A DNA stretch of 64,000 bases from Arachis hypogaea (lineage: Eukaryota > Streptophyta > Magnoliopsida > Fabales > Fabaceae): NCBI RefSeq assembly GCF_003086295.3, contig NC_092051.1, forward strand, positions 73,285,772 through 73,349,771. Reading direction: 5' to 3'. The translations under genes and the position numbers were made by a program. Under the pieces are notes generated by a model that saw nothing but the letters and a program-made list of their open reading frames with translations, was not told the origin of the DNA and searched no databases. Below are positions 23,684 through 36,110 of the stretch, piece by piece. Within the stretch, counting starts at the first letter, position 1; each line of letters begins with the position of its first letter.

Positions 23684-25200
23684 ATGACAGGGCGGAGAAG
23701 AGCTGTAACTTCTTACGATTCTGAACCTGAGAGGACATTTCTAAGATTGAAAAGAGAGGCAGTGGCAAGAGCAGAAAGGGTAGTTGGTGAAGAAGAGGAA
23801 GAAGAGAATCCAAACCAAAACATGGAGGGTGAAGCACACAATCATTAAGAGGAGGTTGTTGGCAACCATGCTCCCCCACATGAAAGAAGAGTACTAGGCT
23901 CTTTTATCAATCCCAATACTGGGAATTGTGGGAGCAGCATCTTGAGACCCACCATACACACTAACAACTTTGAGCTCAAATAATAGCTTATCATTCTTAT
24001 TCAGAATAGCTGCTCATTTGGAGGAAATGCTCAAGAAGATCCAAATCAACATCTGACCACCTTCCTGAGAATCTGTGCACAGTGAAAGCTAATGGCTTTT
24101 ACCCTGACACTTATAGACTGCTTTTTTTCCTTTTTCTCTTAGGGACAAAGCAACCAAGTGGCTCGAATCCTTTCCGAAGGAGAGTTTGACAACATGAGAG
24201 GAAGTGGTGAATAAGTATTTGGTAAAATTCTACCCTCCCCAAAGAATCATCAAGCTGAGGACTGAGGTACAAAACTTTAGGCAACAAGATGGAGAGACTC
24301 TCTATGAAACTTGGGAGAGATACAAAGAGCTAACAAGGAGATGTCCTCCGGATATGTTTATTGAGTGGGTGTAGTTGCATATTTTCTATGAAGGATTGTC
24401 CCAAGAGGCAAAGAAGGCCTTAGATCACTCTTCAAGAGGTTCCCTCAATACTAAATAGACTATTGAAGAGGCCATAGACATCATAGAAATTGTGGCCAAT
24501 AATGAGTACCTCTGTGCATCTGATAGGAACCCAAAGAGGGGGGTGATGGAGCTAAACTAGATGGATGCTCTGCTTGCTCAAAAACAAAGTGATTATAGCT
24601 GAACTGGCAGCTCTCACCAACCAAATGGAGAAGAATTAGGTCTCAGCAATTAACACTCAAGCACCAGTGCAAGAAGGGACTAATCCAGAAGCTGAATATG
24701 ATTGGGAGCAAGTCAACTATATGAACAATCTACCCAAACAACCATACGACCCCCATGCTAAAACCTACACTCCAGGGTGGAAGAACCACCCAAACTTTTG
24801 GTGGGGAAACCAATAAAACCAAGCCCAAGACTACAAGCCATACCACTCTAACCAATACAACAACCCCAGCCATCAACCAAACAATCATAGATCTTACCAC
24901 AACTCACATAATGCCCCTTCCAAACCAATAAAAAACCACACAGCAACCATCCTCAAAATCTAACCAATCGCAATATATCATCTTCAACTTCACAACCATG
25001 CGATGACAGAGACAAATTTGCAAGGTTAGAGGCCATGATTGCAAAGATGGTAGCAGATGTTGCAGTGAAACAAGCACAAACTGACAAGAAGTTTGAGGCA
25101 TATCAAGAACAAGTCAAATCCAATTTAAACAACCAAGGAGCAGCAATCACAAAATTGGAAACAAAATTTGGATATCTATCAAAGCAAATACCAATGTCTA
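23684..25200 (+). pseudogene. gag of element G1 (multiple stops and frame breaks)
   Basis: The frame opens MTGRRRAVTSYDSEPERTF with a basic and then acidic N-terminus. After a stop it continues with GSFINPNTGNCGSSI and TIHTNNFELK, a conserved gag segment also seen in F1 as NLHGRSISIPAIGANNFELK. The core follows (KWLESFPKESL, FYPPQRIIKLRTEVQNFRQQ, ETLYETWERYKELTRRCP), then NNEYLCASDRNP and a C-terminal coiled coil (KQAQTDKKFEAYQEQV). Stops include positions near 23846, 23981, 24200 and 24373, and the frame shifts more than once. It would form the capsid of the particle if intact. It is interrupted by S2 at 25200. Confidence 0.8.
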
Positions 25201-25755
25201 TGTTGGCAAAAAATTGTATCCACACAAACTAACTGGCAAGTATACCAAGTTACATCAAGTAGTAAAACTCACCAGAGTGAGGTCGATCCCACGAGGATTG
25301 ATAGATCAAGCAACTTTAATGAGGTGATTTGTCTAGTTAAGCGAAATATTGAAAGAGTTTGGTGAAATTTGATTAACATAATGTAAATTGTAAGGAATGT
25401 AAATTGCTGAATGTAAATTTGCTTGAAACGTAAACGGCAAGAAACTTAAATGGGAATTGGGTGAAAAGTAAATTGCTGAAAATGTAAATGGGAATTGGGT
25501 GCTGGAAAATTAAAGGAAGCAGAAATAACAGAGAGAAAGATTCATTAGGGATCGGAGATATCATAATCAATCATGAATTAGATGGGTCTCAACTTCCTTC
25601 TCAATCATATGAGTAGATCTATGGCAGATTGAAATTGATTGGATCCCAATTCCTTGAGAATCCAATCTCTATAATCACAATCAATCTTGCCAATTCCTTA
25701 ATCCAATTGTCATGAGAAGAGGTTACGCATGTTCTCTTATCCAAAAACCACACAA
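25201..25755 (-). repeat. S2: LTR fragment, minus orientation, in G1 gag
   Basis: The plus strand opens TGTTGGCAAAAAATTG and continues with U5 text like that of S1: T-arm-complementary motif at 25281-25290 and stem CTCAC-CAGA-GTGAG at 25268-25281. The rest parallels S1 20080-20520 and stops near CACACAAATTTTCAT, where P begins. A TSD gtcta at 25196-25200 is possible, but the other end is lost. Confidence 0.65.
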
Positions 25756-27320
25756 ATTTTCATACAGTTTTTAGTGTGTTCTATTTAGTTTTTATTAAGT
25801 TTTTAAAGGTTTTAGTGTTAAATTCACATTTTTGGATTCTACTATAAGTTTTTGTGTTTTTGGACAATTTCAGGTATTTTATGGCTGAAATTGAGGAGCT
25901 GGAGCAGAAGTCTGATTCAGAGATAAAGAAAGCACTGCAGATGCTGTCTAGATCTGACCTACCTGCATTCGGAAGAGCTTTTCTGGAGCTACAAAAGTAT
26001 AAATAGAGCAATCTCAATAGCTATGAAAAGTTGACTTCCAGAGCTTTTCAGCAATGAATAATAGTTCATACTTTGCTTCGGATTAGAAGGCCCAAAACTG
26101 GTGTTCAACGCCAGCTACCTGCCCCCTTCCAGGCGTCCAGCACCTAAAGAGCAGAAACCAATGTCGAAACGCCTAGAGAGGACCCCCTAGCAGGCGTTCC
26201 ATGCCCAAGGAGCCTCATAGCACTTGGATCTCATCAATACTCCACCCAAACACTCACGAAGTGGGCTCCAGAAGTGGATTTTAGCACCAAATAGACTGTC
26301 TTACCCTTACTAGTCATTGTTTAGTATTTAAGGTGTTTTATTCATGTTATTTGAACACTTTTACATCACTTTTACCATCATACACATTTTACATTGTGTT
26401 GTACCTCAGTATGAGTTTCTAAACCTCCTAGGTTGAGGGGAGGAGCCCTGCTGTGTCCTATGAATTAATAAAAGTATTACTCTTTCTTCTCTGATCCGTG
26501 TTTGATCTATTTCTAATATGTATATCTGATCTTCATCGTGGTGAATAGGACGATCTGACAAATTAGCTTTGTTCATCACACTAAGACAAATGTGCTTGAC
26601 AAACACCCGCGTCTACTTGGGTTCGTGTGAATACGTGATTGGAAATCACGAGCCAATAGCTATGTTTATACATCTCTCAGACGGTGAATCGACGACTTCA
26701 TTGGGGTCATCTCGAGACACCAGTTTAACTGATTTTAGGGAGATTAGGGTCCCTATGGTATAGGCTAGAATCCAAAGAAGCAGCGTTCTCTGATCCAGAA
26801 GATTCGACCTTATCTGTGGCGCTTTGAGTAGGATCACCCGGAGAATGACTTGCTAGCGCTTCACCCTTTGTCAGATTGGATGACCACGGCCAATGGCATT
26901 TAATCTGTTGTAGAGGAGATCAATGACCACGGCCTATGGTGTTGATCACATACAGCCTACCATAGAAGAGATCACTCAAAAGCAGAGAAGATAGTACTAC
27001 CAGCATTAATTCAGAAAGACTAAGCAACTCTAACCCTTAACAATTCTCTTTTCATAGTTTACACGACTTCTGAGTTCTAATTACTGTTTTTCTCTATTTC
27101 TATTGCTTACTCTATTTGATATAAAAATTAATTTACACAATATTAAAACACGTTAAATTCTACTCCTTCTGATCTGCCTGACTAAGACCTGTAGGATAAC
27201 CATAGCGTGCTTCAAACCACAATCCTCGTGGGATCGAACCTGACTCGCTCAGGTATTACTTGGACGACCCAGTGCACTTTCTGGTATAATAGTGCGAAGG
27301 TGTGGGAATTCGTGCTACCA
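25756..27320 (+). repeat. P 5' LTR (5'-truncated)
   Basis: From CAGTTTTTAGTGTGTT on, it follows the S3 LTR in order and ends GTGCTACCA at 27320. U5 has GGGATCGAACC (27230-27240), stem CCTGA-CTCGC-TCAGG (27239-27253) and stem CCAG-TGCACTTT-CTGG (27269-27284). Degenerate GGCGTT/AACGCC dyads lie at 26100-26215. Confidence 0.85.
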
Positions 27321-27326
27321 AATATT

Positions 27327-27343
27327 TGGCGTCGTTGCTGGGA
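27327..27343 (+). promoter_or_regulatory. Primer binding site (tRNA-Asp type), P
   Basis: TGGCGTCGTTGCTGGGA, 6 nt after the LTR end, with two changes from the perfect complement. Confidence 0.75.
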
Positions 27344-28833
27344 TTGTTAAGTTTGGTCAAATTGACGGATTGTCTTGCTCCCTATATTAGGTAATTTTTA
27401 TTTTCTTTTCTTTATCATTTCTAATTGAGTCTTTTAATTTTTGTTTTCTTCTTCCTTAATTTTTCGAAAATTTTTAAAACTTTTTCAAAAATATTTTTTT
27501 TCTTGGTTTGATTTTTGTTCTTGGTTTGAGCCTTTTATTTTCTTTTCAAAAAAAAATCTTTCAAAAATTTTTTCCTTTTGGCATTAATCTTAATATTTCT
27601 ATTTGAGTCTTTTTGTTTATGTTCTTAGTTAAAATTTTCGAAAATTCTAAGTTCTTTTTTTTCTAAAATTTTAAATTCAGTGTCTTTTTGTTTGAACCTT
27701 GTTTAATCTTTAAGTTTGGTGTTTGAGTCTTTTATTTTGTTCTTGGTTAAATTTTTGTGACCTTTGAGTCTTTGTATTTATTAATTACAACCATTCTCAA
27801 TTTTTGGGTATCTTCATTTCAACAAGATTTTCAGAAATAATTTTTCTTTGGTTAAAACTTGTTTCAAAATTTTAAGTTTGGTGTTTTCTTTTTATTTTTC
27901 TTTGTATTTTTCGAAAATTTTGTTTTGGTTTTCTAAAAAGTTTAAGTTTGGTGTTCTTGTTATGTTCTTGTGTTCTTTGAGTTTTTGAGTTTTGTTCCTG
28001 GTGTTCTTGTTAGTCTTTAAAGTGTTTTTGAGTTTTATTTGTGTTTTGATCTTAAAATTTTTAAGTTTGGTGTCCCATTGTGTTTTCCCTCCAAATTTTC
28101 GAAAATTGGGTGCACTAGATCTAAAAATTTTAAGTTTGGTGTCTTTTACTTGTTTTTCTCTCTCTTCATTAAATTCAAAAATAAAAAAAAAATTCTCTTT
28201 TCTATCTTAAAATTAATTTAATTTTCGAAAATTCTTAACAAAAATTTAGATTTCAATTTTAAAATTTTTTATCTTATATTATCTTAATTTTAAAATTAAA
28301 AAATCAAATCTTTTCAAAATCAAAATTCATATCTTTTTCGAAATCTTATATTATCTTATTTCAAATTTAAAATTTCAACTTTCAAAATTTTAAAAATTAA
28401 AATTTCAAAGTTCAAAATTCAATTTTAAAATCCAAAATTCAAATTTCAAATCTCAATTTTCAAAATTAAATCTTTTCAAAATTCAGTTCTTTTTCAAAAT
28501 TTAAAAATTCAAATTTCAAATTCCAAAAATTCAAATTTTCAATTTCAAATTTCAAAATTTAAATTAAAATTTTCAAAATTCAAATCTCTTCTTAATTAAT
28601 TGCTTATCTTTTCTCTCTTCTTTTTCAAAACTTTCTAACTAACTATTCTACTCTTCTCTTCTCTTTTTCGAACTTTTATTTCCTTTTAATTAATTAATTT
28701 TAATTTCGGTTTAATTAATTAAATAAAATAAAAATAAAAATATTTTAATTCTTATTCACCTCTTCTACTTCTTTTTCTTCTTCTACCCCTTCTATCCTCA
28801 TTCTCCCTTCTTCATCTTCTACCTTTCTCCATC
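27344..28833 (+). other. P 5' leader (non-coding)
   Basis: T-rich and then A/T-rich sequence with TAAGTTTGGTGT repeated at about 27711, 27872, 27941, 28062 and 28130. Frames over it are low complexity. It is the plus-strand equivalent of the F2 leader. Confidence 0.6.
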
Positions 28834-29760
28834 ATGAACCTACGTAAGAATGAAGAGTTCAGAAGAACTCTGGGATCTTATACAAATCTTAATGCTGACT
28901 TCTATTGAAGAAGTATCAGCATACCACAAATCAGAGCTAGTAGCTTTGAATTAAACACTCAACTTATTACTCTGGTGCAGCAGAACTACCAGTATTCTGG
29001 GCTTCCTCAAGAAGAACCTACATAATTTCTTGCAGAATTCTTAAGGATTGCTGACACAGTACACAGTGAGGGAGTAGACTAAGAGGTTTACAGATTATTG
29101 CTCTTTCCTGTTGCTTTAAAGGATCAAGCAAAAAAGTAGTTGGATAACCAGCCTAAAGCTAGTTTAAAAACTTGGAAACAGTTAGTGGATAAATTTTTAA
29201 ACCAATACTTTTCCCCAAGAAGGATGAACCAGCTGAGACTGGACATCCAAGGCTTCAAACAAAGAGATAGTGAATCTCTTTATGATACTTGGGAGAGGTA
29301 TAGAAGGATGCTAAGAGAATATCCCACTGAAATGTTTCAGAATGGGTATAGTTAAACATCTTCTACTATGGGCTTTTAGACATGCCTAAAATGTCTTTGG
29401 ACCACTCTGCTGATGGTTCCATACACATGAGAAAGACCATTGGAGAGGCTTGAGAGCTTATTGAGACAGTTGCCACCAATCAGTATCTGTACTCATCTCC
29501 TGAGACTTCTATAAAAGGAGAGCTTAAGGTAGTAGTTGCTAAACCTAACCCTCCAGAGTAGGATGGCTCATTGACTCAGTAACTGTAAGCCCTTGCCCAG
29601 CAAATACTGGAACTGCAAGAGGCTCTGCGAGAAACTCAGGCTTCTAACAAAAATGTAGAAGCCCAGTTGAGTCAAACAAGGCAGCAGTTATCTAAGCAGA
29701 TAACAGATGAATGCCAGGCTATCTAACTGAGGAGTGGGAAAACCTTAAGCACCCAACCTA
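28834..29760 (+). pseudogene. gag of element P (broken)
   Basis: Reading from MNLRKNEEFRRTLGSY, a stop follows DFY. The frame continues with SISIPQIRASSFELN, QQNYQYSGLPQEEP, LAEFLRIADTVHSEGVD and the capsid core DNQPKASLKTWKQLVDKFL and FSPRRMNQLRLDIQGFKQRD. Stops near 28906, 29021, 29080, 29137 and 29355, and frame loss after 29355, mark it as dead. The core order matches F1 gag (WLDSQPKDSLNSWDKLV, PPQKLSKLRAD). Confidence 0.8.
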
Positions 29761-29815
29761 AGTACAATAAAAAAAAAGTCCATTTCGGATACCTAGGTCT
29801 CTGCACTAAATGACT

Positions 29816-29992
29816 CTGGGCGTTTAATCGCCCAAAGAGACATCCCTCTTAGCGTTGAACGCTAGGAAAGGGCAGAGACTGGGCGTTCAAACACCTAAAA
29901 AGGTACCCCTCTTGGTGTTGAACGCTAGGTAAGGGCAGAGGCTGCGCATTTAAATGCCCAAGAGGGCAACGGCATAGGCATTGAACACCAAT
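29816..29992. repeat. GGCGTT/AACGCC dyads between gag and protease of P
   Basis: Degenerate units GGGCGTTTAATCGCCC, AGCGTTGAACGCT and GGGCGTTCAAACACC are repeated in a coding position. This is the same dyad that fills FIDEL-like LTRs and F1 42163-42334. Confidence 0.65.
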
Positions 29993-30059
29993 GCAAGGGG
30001 AGGTCACTCATTCATTGATAACAATCCTCCTAAGCAAGCTAGTAACCCCCTTCTAACTC

Positions 30060-31561
30060 ACCTGGCGTTTGGCCTTCATCAACCAAGGTTGATGAGTACA
30101 AAGCTAAGATGCCATTTCCTCAGAAACTCTGTCAAGAGGAAAGGGATAAATAGTTTGCCCACTTTGTAGAGTATCTCAGAACATTAGAGATAAAGATCCC
30201 TTTTACAAAGATCTTGAATAGATACCTTCTTATTCAAAGTTTATTAAGGACATTCTAAGTCGTAAGAAGGATTGGAGAGAGACACAAATAGTCCTCCTCA
30301 CTGAGGAATGCAGTGCAATCATTCAGAAAAGCTTACTAGAGAAGCTTAAAGACCCTAGAAGCTTTGTGATACCATGCACTCTAGGTGATGCTTGTACAAG
30401 GACAGCTCTATGTGACCTTGGGGCAAGCATCAACCTAATACCTGCTTATTTAATAAAGAATCTCTATTTGACTGAGAAAGTCAAACCAACTCGCATGTGC
30501 CTTCAACTTGCTGATGGGTCTATTAAGATACCATCAGGAGTAATAGTGAACATGATTGTCAGGGTTGGACACTTTGCCTTTCCCACTGACTTTGTGGTAT
30601 TGGACATGGAGGGGAACAAGAGTGCATCTCTCATCCTAGGAAGACCTTTTCTAGTCACAGGACAAACCCTCATAGATGTTGAAAAAGGGGAAGTAACCTT
30701 AAGAGTAAAGGAGGAGAAGTTCGTACTAAATGCTGTGATGGCTATGTAGCATCCAGACATTCCTGAGGAATGCATGAGCATTGACTTCATTGATTCCCTG
30801 GTGGAAGAAGTCAACATGGCCGAAAGCCTCAAGGAAGGGCTAGATGATATCCTTGATGATACTCAGCCTGATTCAAAGAAACCTCTGGAAAAACCTCTGA
30901 GGAAAAGGAGAAGCCTCCTAAGCTTGCACTTAATCCATTACCCTCCTTCCTGAAATATGCATTTCTGGGAAAAGGAGATACCTATCCTGTGATCATAAGC
31001 TCTACACTAGAGCCACAAGAAGAAGAAGCACTAACCAAGTGCTTAAAACACATAGGACCGTCCTTGGGTGGACTATAAGTTACCTTAAGAGCATTAGCCT
31101 AGCCCGATGCATGCATAAGATCCTACTGGAGGATAATGCCAAACCAGTGGTACAACCACAGAGGCGATTGAATCTAGCTATGAAGGAAGTAGCGTAGAAG
31201 GAAGTCACTAAGCTCTATGAGGCTGGGATTATTTATCCCATTTCTAACAGTCCATGGGTGAGCCCTGTCCAGGTTGTTCCTAAGAAGGAAGGAATGACAT
31301 TGGTTCACAACGAAAAGAATGAGCTGATCCCAAAAAGGACAGTCATAGGGTGGCATACATGCATTGATTACAGAGGACTCAATGACGCCACCAGGAAAGA
31401 TCACTTTCCTTTACCCTTCATTGACCAAATGCTAGAAAGACTAGCATGTCATGGTTATTCCAGGTATAAACAAATAGCAGTAGATGCACATGACCAAGAG
31501 AAGATAGCATGCACATGTCCATCTAGCTTGTTCGCCTATAGACGAATGCCATTTGGCCTGT
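30060..31561 (+). pseudogene. Protease and start of RT, element P
   Basis: The best-preserved part is 30366-30749: CDLGASINLIPAYLI carries the catalytic Asp, and SLILGRPFLVTG is the conserved flap-side motif of Ty3/Athila retropepsins. After a stop at 30747 an acidic linker (IDFIDSLVEEVN) leads through further stops to RT text from about 31200 (YPISNSPWVSPVQVVPKK, CIDYRGLNDATRKDHFPL, FAYRRMPFGL). In H1 the same region reads FAYRKMPFGLCNAPATF, so H1 cut P just before that motif. Upstream of 30366 the frame has several stops. Confidence 0.85.
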
Positions 31562-34316
31562 TGGTGCGGAATTTATAATCACAAACTAACCGGCAAGTGC
31601 ACCGGGTCGTACCAAGTAATACCTCAGGTGAGTGAGGGTTGATCCCATGAGGATTGAGGGACTAAGCAACAATGGTTGATTAATTTACTTAGTTAGACAA
31701 GCAGAAAATAGTGTTTAAGAGTTCAAAAGCATTAAACAGTAAATTCAGAATATCAGAAGACATGCAAGTAAATAAGTTGGAAAAACAATATGGAGAAGGT
31801 AGTTAAGACTTCAGAGTTATCTATTTTCCGGATTGACTTTTCTTATTAATTTATTTTAATCATGCAAGATTTAATTCATGGCAAACTATATGTGACTAGA
31901 CGATGAGCGGATAATTTATTCCTTTTTTGGCATTATTTTTACATAGTTTTTAGTATGTTTTAGTTACTTTTTATTATATTTTTATTAGTTTTTATGCAAA
32001 AATCACATTTCTAGACTTTACTATGAGTTTGTGTTTTTTTTTGTAATTTCAGGTATTTTTTGGCTGAAATTGAGGGATCTGAGTAAAAGTCTGATTCAGA
32101 GGCTGAGAAAGGACTGTAGATGCTGTTGGATTCTAACCCTCCTGCACTTGAAGTGGATTTTCTGGAGCTACAGAAGCCCAATTAGCGCGCTCTGAATTGC
32201 GTTGGAAAGTAGACATGTTGGGCTTTCTAGCAATATATAATAGTCCATGCTTTTCCCGATATTTGATGGCACAAACTGGCATCTAAACGCCAGCCACACA
32301 CCCTTTTCTGGCGTAAAACGCCAGAACTGGCTCCAAAACTGGAGTTAAACACCCAAACTGGCATCCAAGCTGGTGTTTAACTCTAGAAATGGCCTATGCA
32401 CGTGTAAATTTCAATGCTCAGCCCAAGCCCACACCAAGTGGGCCCCGGAAGTGGATTTCTGCACTATTTGCACTTAGTTACTTATTTTCTGTAATCCCTA
32501 GTAACTAGTTTAGTATAAATAGAAATTTTACTATTGTATTCGTAGTTTTGGAACACATATTATGCCATTTTTCACATTTAAAGGCTGACCTCACGGCCAT
32601 GCCTAAACCTCTTTCTCTTATGTATTTTCTACGGTGGAGTTTCTACACCTCATAGATTAAGGTGCGGAGCTCTGATGTTCTTCATGAATTAATGCAAGTA
32701 CTATTGTTTCTCTTTCAATTCACACTTACTTCTTCTCCAAGATATTCTCTCGTACTTAATTCAGTTAAGTCAGAATGAAGGGGTAACCTGTGACAATCAC
32801 CCACTATCTTCGTTACTCGCTTAGCCAAGATCCGCGTACCTGACAACCACAAGCGGTCTACATGATGTTCAACATAGTCATTGGATGACAGCCAGAGTAT
32901 ATTCTCTTGGGTCTCTAATCCACGGACCGAGTCTGTGAGATTAGTACCTTTGTGGTATAGGCTAGAACCAATTGGCAGCATTCCTGAGATTCGGAAATTC
33001 TAAACCTTGTCTGTGGTATTCCGAGTAGGATCTGGGAAGGAATGACTGTGATGAGCTTCAAACTCGTGAATGTTGGGCGCAGTGACAGTGTGTAAAAGGA
33101 TAGAGAGATCCTATTCCGATGCTAGTGAGAACCGACAGATGATTAGCCGTGCGGTAGCTGTACCTGGTATTTTTCATCCAAGACGAGAAATCTGACAGTT
33201 GATTAGCCGTGCAGAAACTGTACCTAGTATTTTTCATCCCAGAGGATCATACATCTTGCCACGGAAGGGAGAACGCATGATTGGATGAAGACAATAGGAA
33301 AGCAGAGCTTCAGAAGCAATAAAGCATCTCCAGACGCTTATCTGAAATTCCCACCAATGAATTACATAAGTATCTTTATTTTATTTTATGTTTTATTTAT
33401 CTTTTAATTATCAAAACTTTATAACCCTTTGAATCAGCCTAACTAAGATTTACAAGATGAACATAGCTTGCTTTAAGCTGACAATCTCTGTGGGATCGAC
33501 CCTTACTCACGTAAGGTATTACTTGGATGACCCAGTGCACTTGCTAGTTAGTTGTGCGGAGTTGTGAAAAGTGTGATCACAATTCCGTGCACCACTAGAC
33601 CCTAATTCCTTAGACCTTTCTAGTCTCCTCTACCTTTCATCAACCGCCAATTCCTTGGTTAATTAATTCCAATTAGGGGGGTGAAGTTTAATTCTAGTTA
33701 TTATGCCACAAAAATCCTAATTATCCAAATATAAGAGGATTATATGTCACGTATCCCGTTAAGTCCAGATAATTAGAATTTAGGAGAAATTGTTTTCAAG
33801 CTGTTGTTCAAGTAAAGAGCTTTTCCAAGTTATACAAGAACTCAATTAGAAAGAGGGTCATACTTCCGTTCCACCCAAATTCATAAGATAAAGAACGAAA
33901 ACAATTCTTAAATTATAAATCAGTACATGAATTAAAATACAAAAACAATATAATCAATCCATACAAATAGACAGAGCTCCTAACCTTAAAAGTGGAGGTT
34001 TAGTTGCTCATGGAAAAGAGTGAAAACTAGGATTCTGATAAACTGTAAATTGGGCTGAGGTTTTATATCTAATCCTAATTAATTTAAAATCTATTGTGCA
34101 AGCTTCCTCTCCATCCTCTAAGCCATTCCTGCCCTATATAGCCTTCTTCTCTTTTTCTGCGGAAACTCCATCAAATCCAACCAAATGCTACCTAAAATAA
34201 ACAGAATTACACACGACTCAAAGTGGCATTCGTAGTGGTTAAAAGATAATTAATTCTTGTTTAAACTCAATCAATTGAATGTAAATTCACTAGGAAAAGA
34301 TAGGAAAGATTAAGAT
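31562..34316 (-). repeat. H1 3' LTR, interrupted by S3
   Basis: The plus strand opens TGGTGCGGAATTTATAATC. U5 has GGGTTGATCCC (31636-31646), stem CCTCA/TGAGG (31622-31637) and stem CCGG-TGCACTTG-CCGG (31590-31605). After S3 the LTR resumes at 33595. Its U3 end is uncertain: I place it near TGCAAATTCACATC (34316) because of composition, with no second copy to test it. Confidence 0.65.
31901..33594 (+). mobile_element. S3: FIDEL-like solo LTR, TSD ctaga
   Basis: A 1694-bp LTR from CGATGAGCGGATAATTTAT (first base T to C) to CCGTGCACCA, with exact duplication ctaga at 31896-31900 and 33595-33599. GGCGTT-type dyads lie at 32278-32390. U5 has GGGATCGACCC (33492-33502), stem CCTTA-CTCACG-TAAGG (33501-33516) and stem CCAG-TGCACTTG-CTAG (33532-33547, one mismatch). 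Confidence 0.95.
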
Positions 34317-35423
34317 GTGAATTTGCATGAGAAATGAGAGTTCAGTTATGCTTGTGTCTCTTCTTAAAGTGGGATTTATCTATTGCAATTCTGAACAGTT
34401 TTGGCATCTCACTCTCCTTTGAATCAGAGGAATGTCAATGTCATGCGGAATTAGAATCCGGATCATAGTATGAGTTCTCTGATCTTTATACCTCAGTTAA
34501 ATCCTTGAACACAGCAGATATCCCTTAATTCTCAATTAACTAGTGCTTTGCACGTTGAGCCTAGCTGTGACTTTAAATGTTCTGTCTCAAGGGTTAATTA
34601 AACCAAGAACACCACAAGTACTTAACTGGGAAACTCTTTTGAAGTTCTGATTTTTCTTTCAGCTGTTCCCAAACAGTGGTGCTCAAAGCCTTTGGAATAC
34701 TCTACTAATTGCAGTTGATCTCGACTCTAAATGTTCTGTCTCAAGGATTACTTGACACAACAACACCACAAGCATATATCTAGGGAAAAAACTCTTTGAG
34801 CTTTTAATCATGTCTGACCTCCCTAGTCATTGATGCTCAGAGCTTTGGACCTTGTTTTTATATCCTCTTCCTTTTTTTTTGCTATTTCTTTTGCTTCAAG
34901 GATTAACTATCACTGATTTTCAGAAAATTCATAATACTTCTCTAAATTCCTTTTCCTTATACGTCAACAATCCTTGATTCAAATTCAAACATGCACGGTT
35001 TATGTCATGCATTCAGAATCACAGAAAACACCACCACATTTTATTAAATGAGACTACTCTTAAAAAAATAAACTCAATTTCTCATGCATTATATCCCCCT
35101 TTTTCTTCTTTCTTTTTGATTTCAAGCTCAGTGGGCAATACATGAGAAACCTTTCAGAATTAAAGCAACTAACAGAAATTTTGAAAATAACAGTACTAAA
35201 CTAGAACCTAGGAATCTAACTAATAAAGGATCATGCAATAAACAAAGCAAAATAGCAGAAAACCAGAACATAACATAGAAAGAGTGGGAAAAATATGAAA
35301 GGAATTCAACCACCTCAGTTATCCTAGTGGCTGTTTTATTCTTCAGGTTGTGCTCCTCCATGAAGATGATTTACCTCCCTTTGGTACCATAAAAATAAAC
35401 AGAAAAAACCATCAGCAAAGTGA
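34317..35423 (-). other. H1 3' non-coding region
   Basis: It aligns by eye with the 3' regions of F1 and F2 (GAGATGCCAAAACTGTTCAG near 34390-34410, and the TTGAACACAGC region). Near 35330-35380 only the last few codons of the third ORF may remain. No intact gene. Confidence 0.55.
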
Positions 35424-35461
35424 CAACACCAAACTTAAAGGTTTGCTTGTCCCCAAGAAAA
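35424..35461 (-). promoter_or_regulatory. Internal polypurine-like tract with hairpin, H1
   Basis: TTTTCTTG-GGGA-CAAGCAAA (one mismatch, 35442-35461) precedes CCTTTAAGTTTGGTGTTG. It is about 1.1 kb from the LTR and corresponds in position to the internal copy of F1. Confidence 0.6.
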
Positions 35462-35609
35462 GAAGAACTAAGAACAAAGAGGGACATAGAAAGACATAAA
35501 AAAAATAGTATGATGAAAGAAAAATAAAAGGATAAAAGAACAAGAGAAAATTAGGATTGGGGGGTGGATGATTTGAAATCAGGCGCTGAGTTGGTTTAAT
35601 TAGGCATCG

Positions 35610-36110
35610 CATGCGACGCGTACGCGTAAGGCACACGTACGCGTGGATCGCGCGAATTTCAAGCGACGTGTACGCGTCTGGGATGCGTACACGTGATGTT
35701 GGTTGTGCGAATGGCGCGAAGGTAGCCCTGCGCATGCACAACTCTCTGTTCAGATATGCACGAGAGACAAAATTGCATACGACGCGTGCGCGTCAGGAAC
35801 GCGTACGCGTGGACGGCCAGGATGGGAAAACGACGCGTACGCGTGATGGGGCTTGTGCACCCAGCACAGCTCCAGCCCCACACCATCATAACACTCTGGC
35901 CAAATACCTTTTACGCCAATTTTACATGGTCACGCGTGCGCGTCAAGGACGCGTCCGCGTGATGGGCTGAAATCGCAAAAGACGCGTACGCGTGAGGGAC
36001 GCGTTCACGTGGTCTTGCTTGTGCACAAGGCACGCTTCCAACACCATTCCGGCCCAACTCTCGGGTCAACACATGACGCGCACGCGTCAGGGACGCTTAC
36101 ACGTCGAACA
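35610..36110. repeat. CpG-rich palindrome array, H1 internal
   Basis: Many ACGCGTACGCGT-type dyads and one-base variants lie in 500 bp between the integrase end and the internal purine tract. ORFs across it are periodic Arg/Val/Tyr peptides and are not genes. Confidence 0.8.

Larger units (their letters stand above)
12432..25200 (+). mobile_element. Element G1: Ty3-type retrotransposon, 5' LTR interrupted twice, 3' half lost
   Basis: Reassembled in order, the parts are LTR at about 12432-12454, 19109-19971 and 22024-23400, primer site at 23407, and broken gag to 25200. T and S1 split the LTR cleanly with 5-bp duplications. Beyond 25200 the element is cut by S2 and later insertions; its pol and 3' LTR are not in the window. 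The start at 12432 (TGACTGGGCG) is a guess, since no second LTR or TSD is available. Confidence 0.75.
25756..31561 (+). mobile_element. Element P: FIDEL/Feral-like retrotransposon, truncated at both ends
   Basis: The order on the plus strand is 5' LTR lacking its first 50 bases or so, primer site, AT-rich leader, broken gag, palindrome stretch, protease and the first part of RT. It is cut at 31561 by H1, whose insertion splits the RT motif after MPFGL. The target copy is cctgt at 31557-31561. The remainder of P must lie beyond the right edge of the window. Confidence 0.85.

Noticed and set aside
25990..26006. TATA box AGTATAAATAG in the P LTR
   Set aside because: The matching place in S3 and F1 has no TATA, so it looks like a chance mutation.
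27992..28221. Two overlapping plus-strand ORFs in the P leader
   Set aside because: Phe/Ser/Leu-rich low complexity from T-rich sequence carrying AAGTTTGGTGT repeats.
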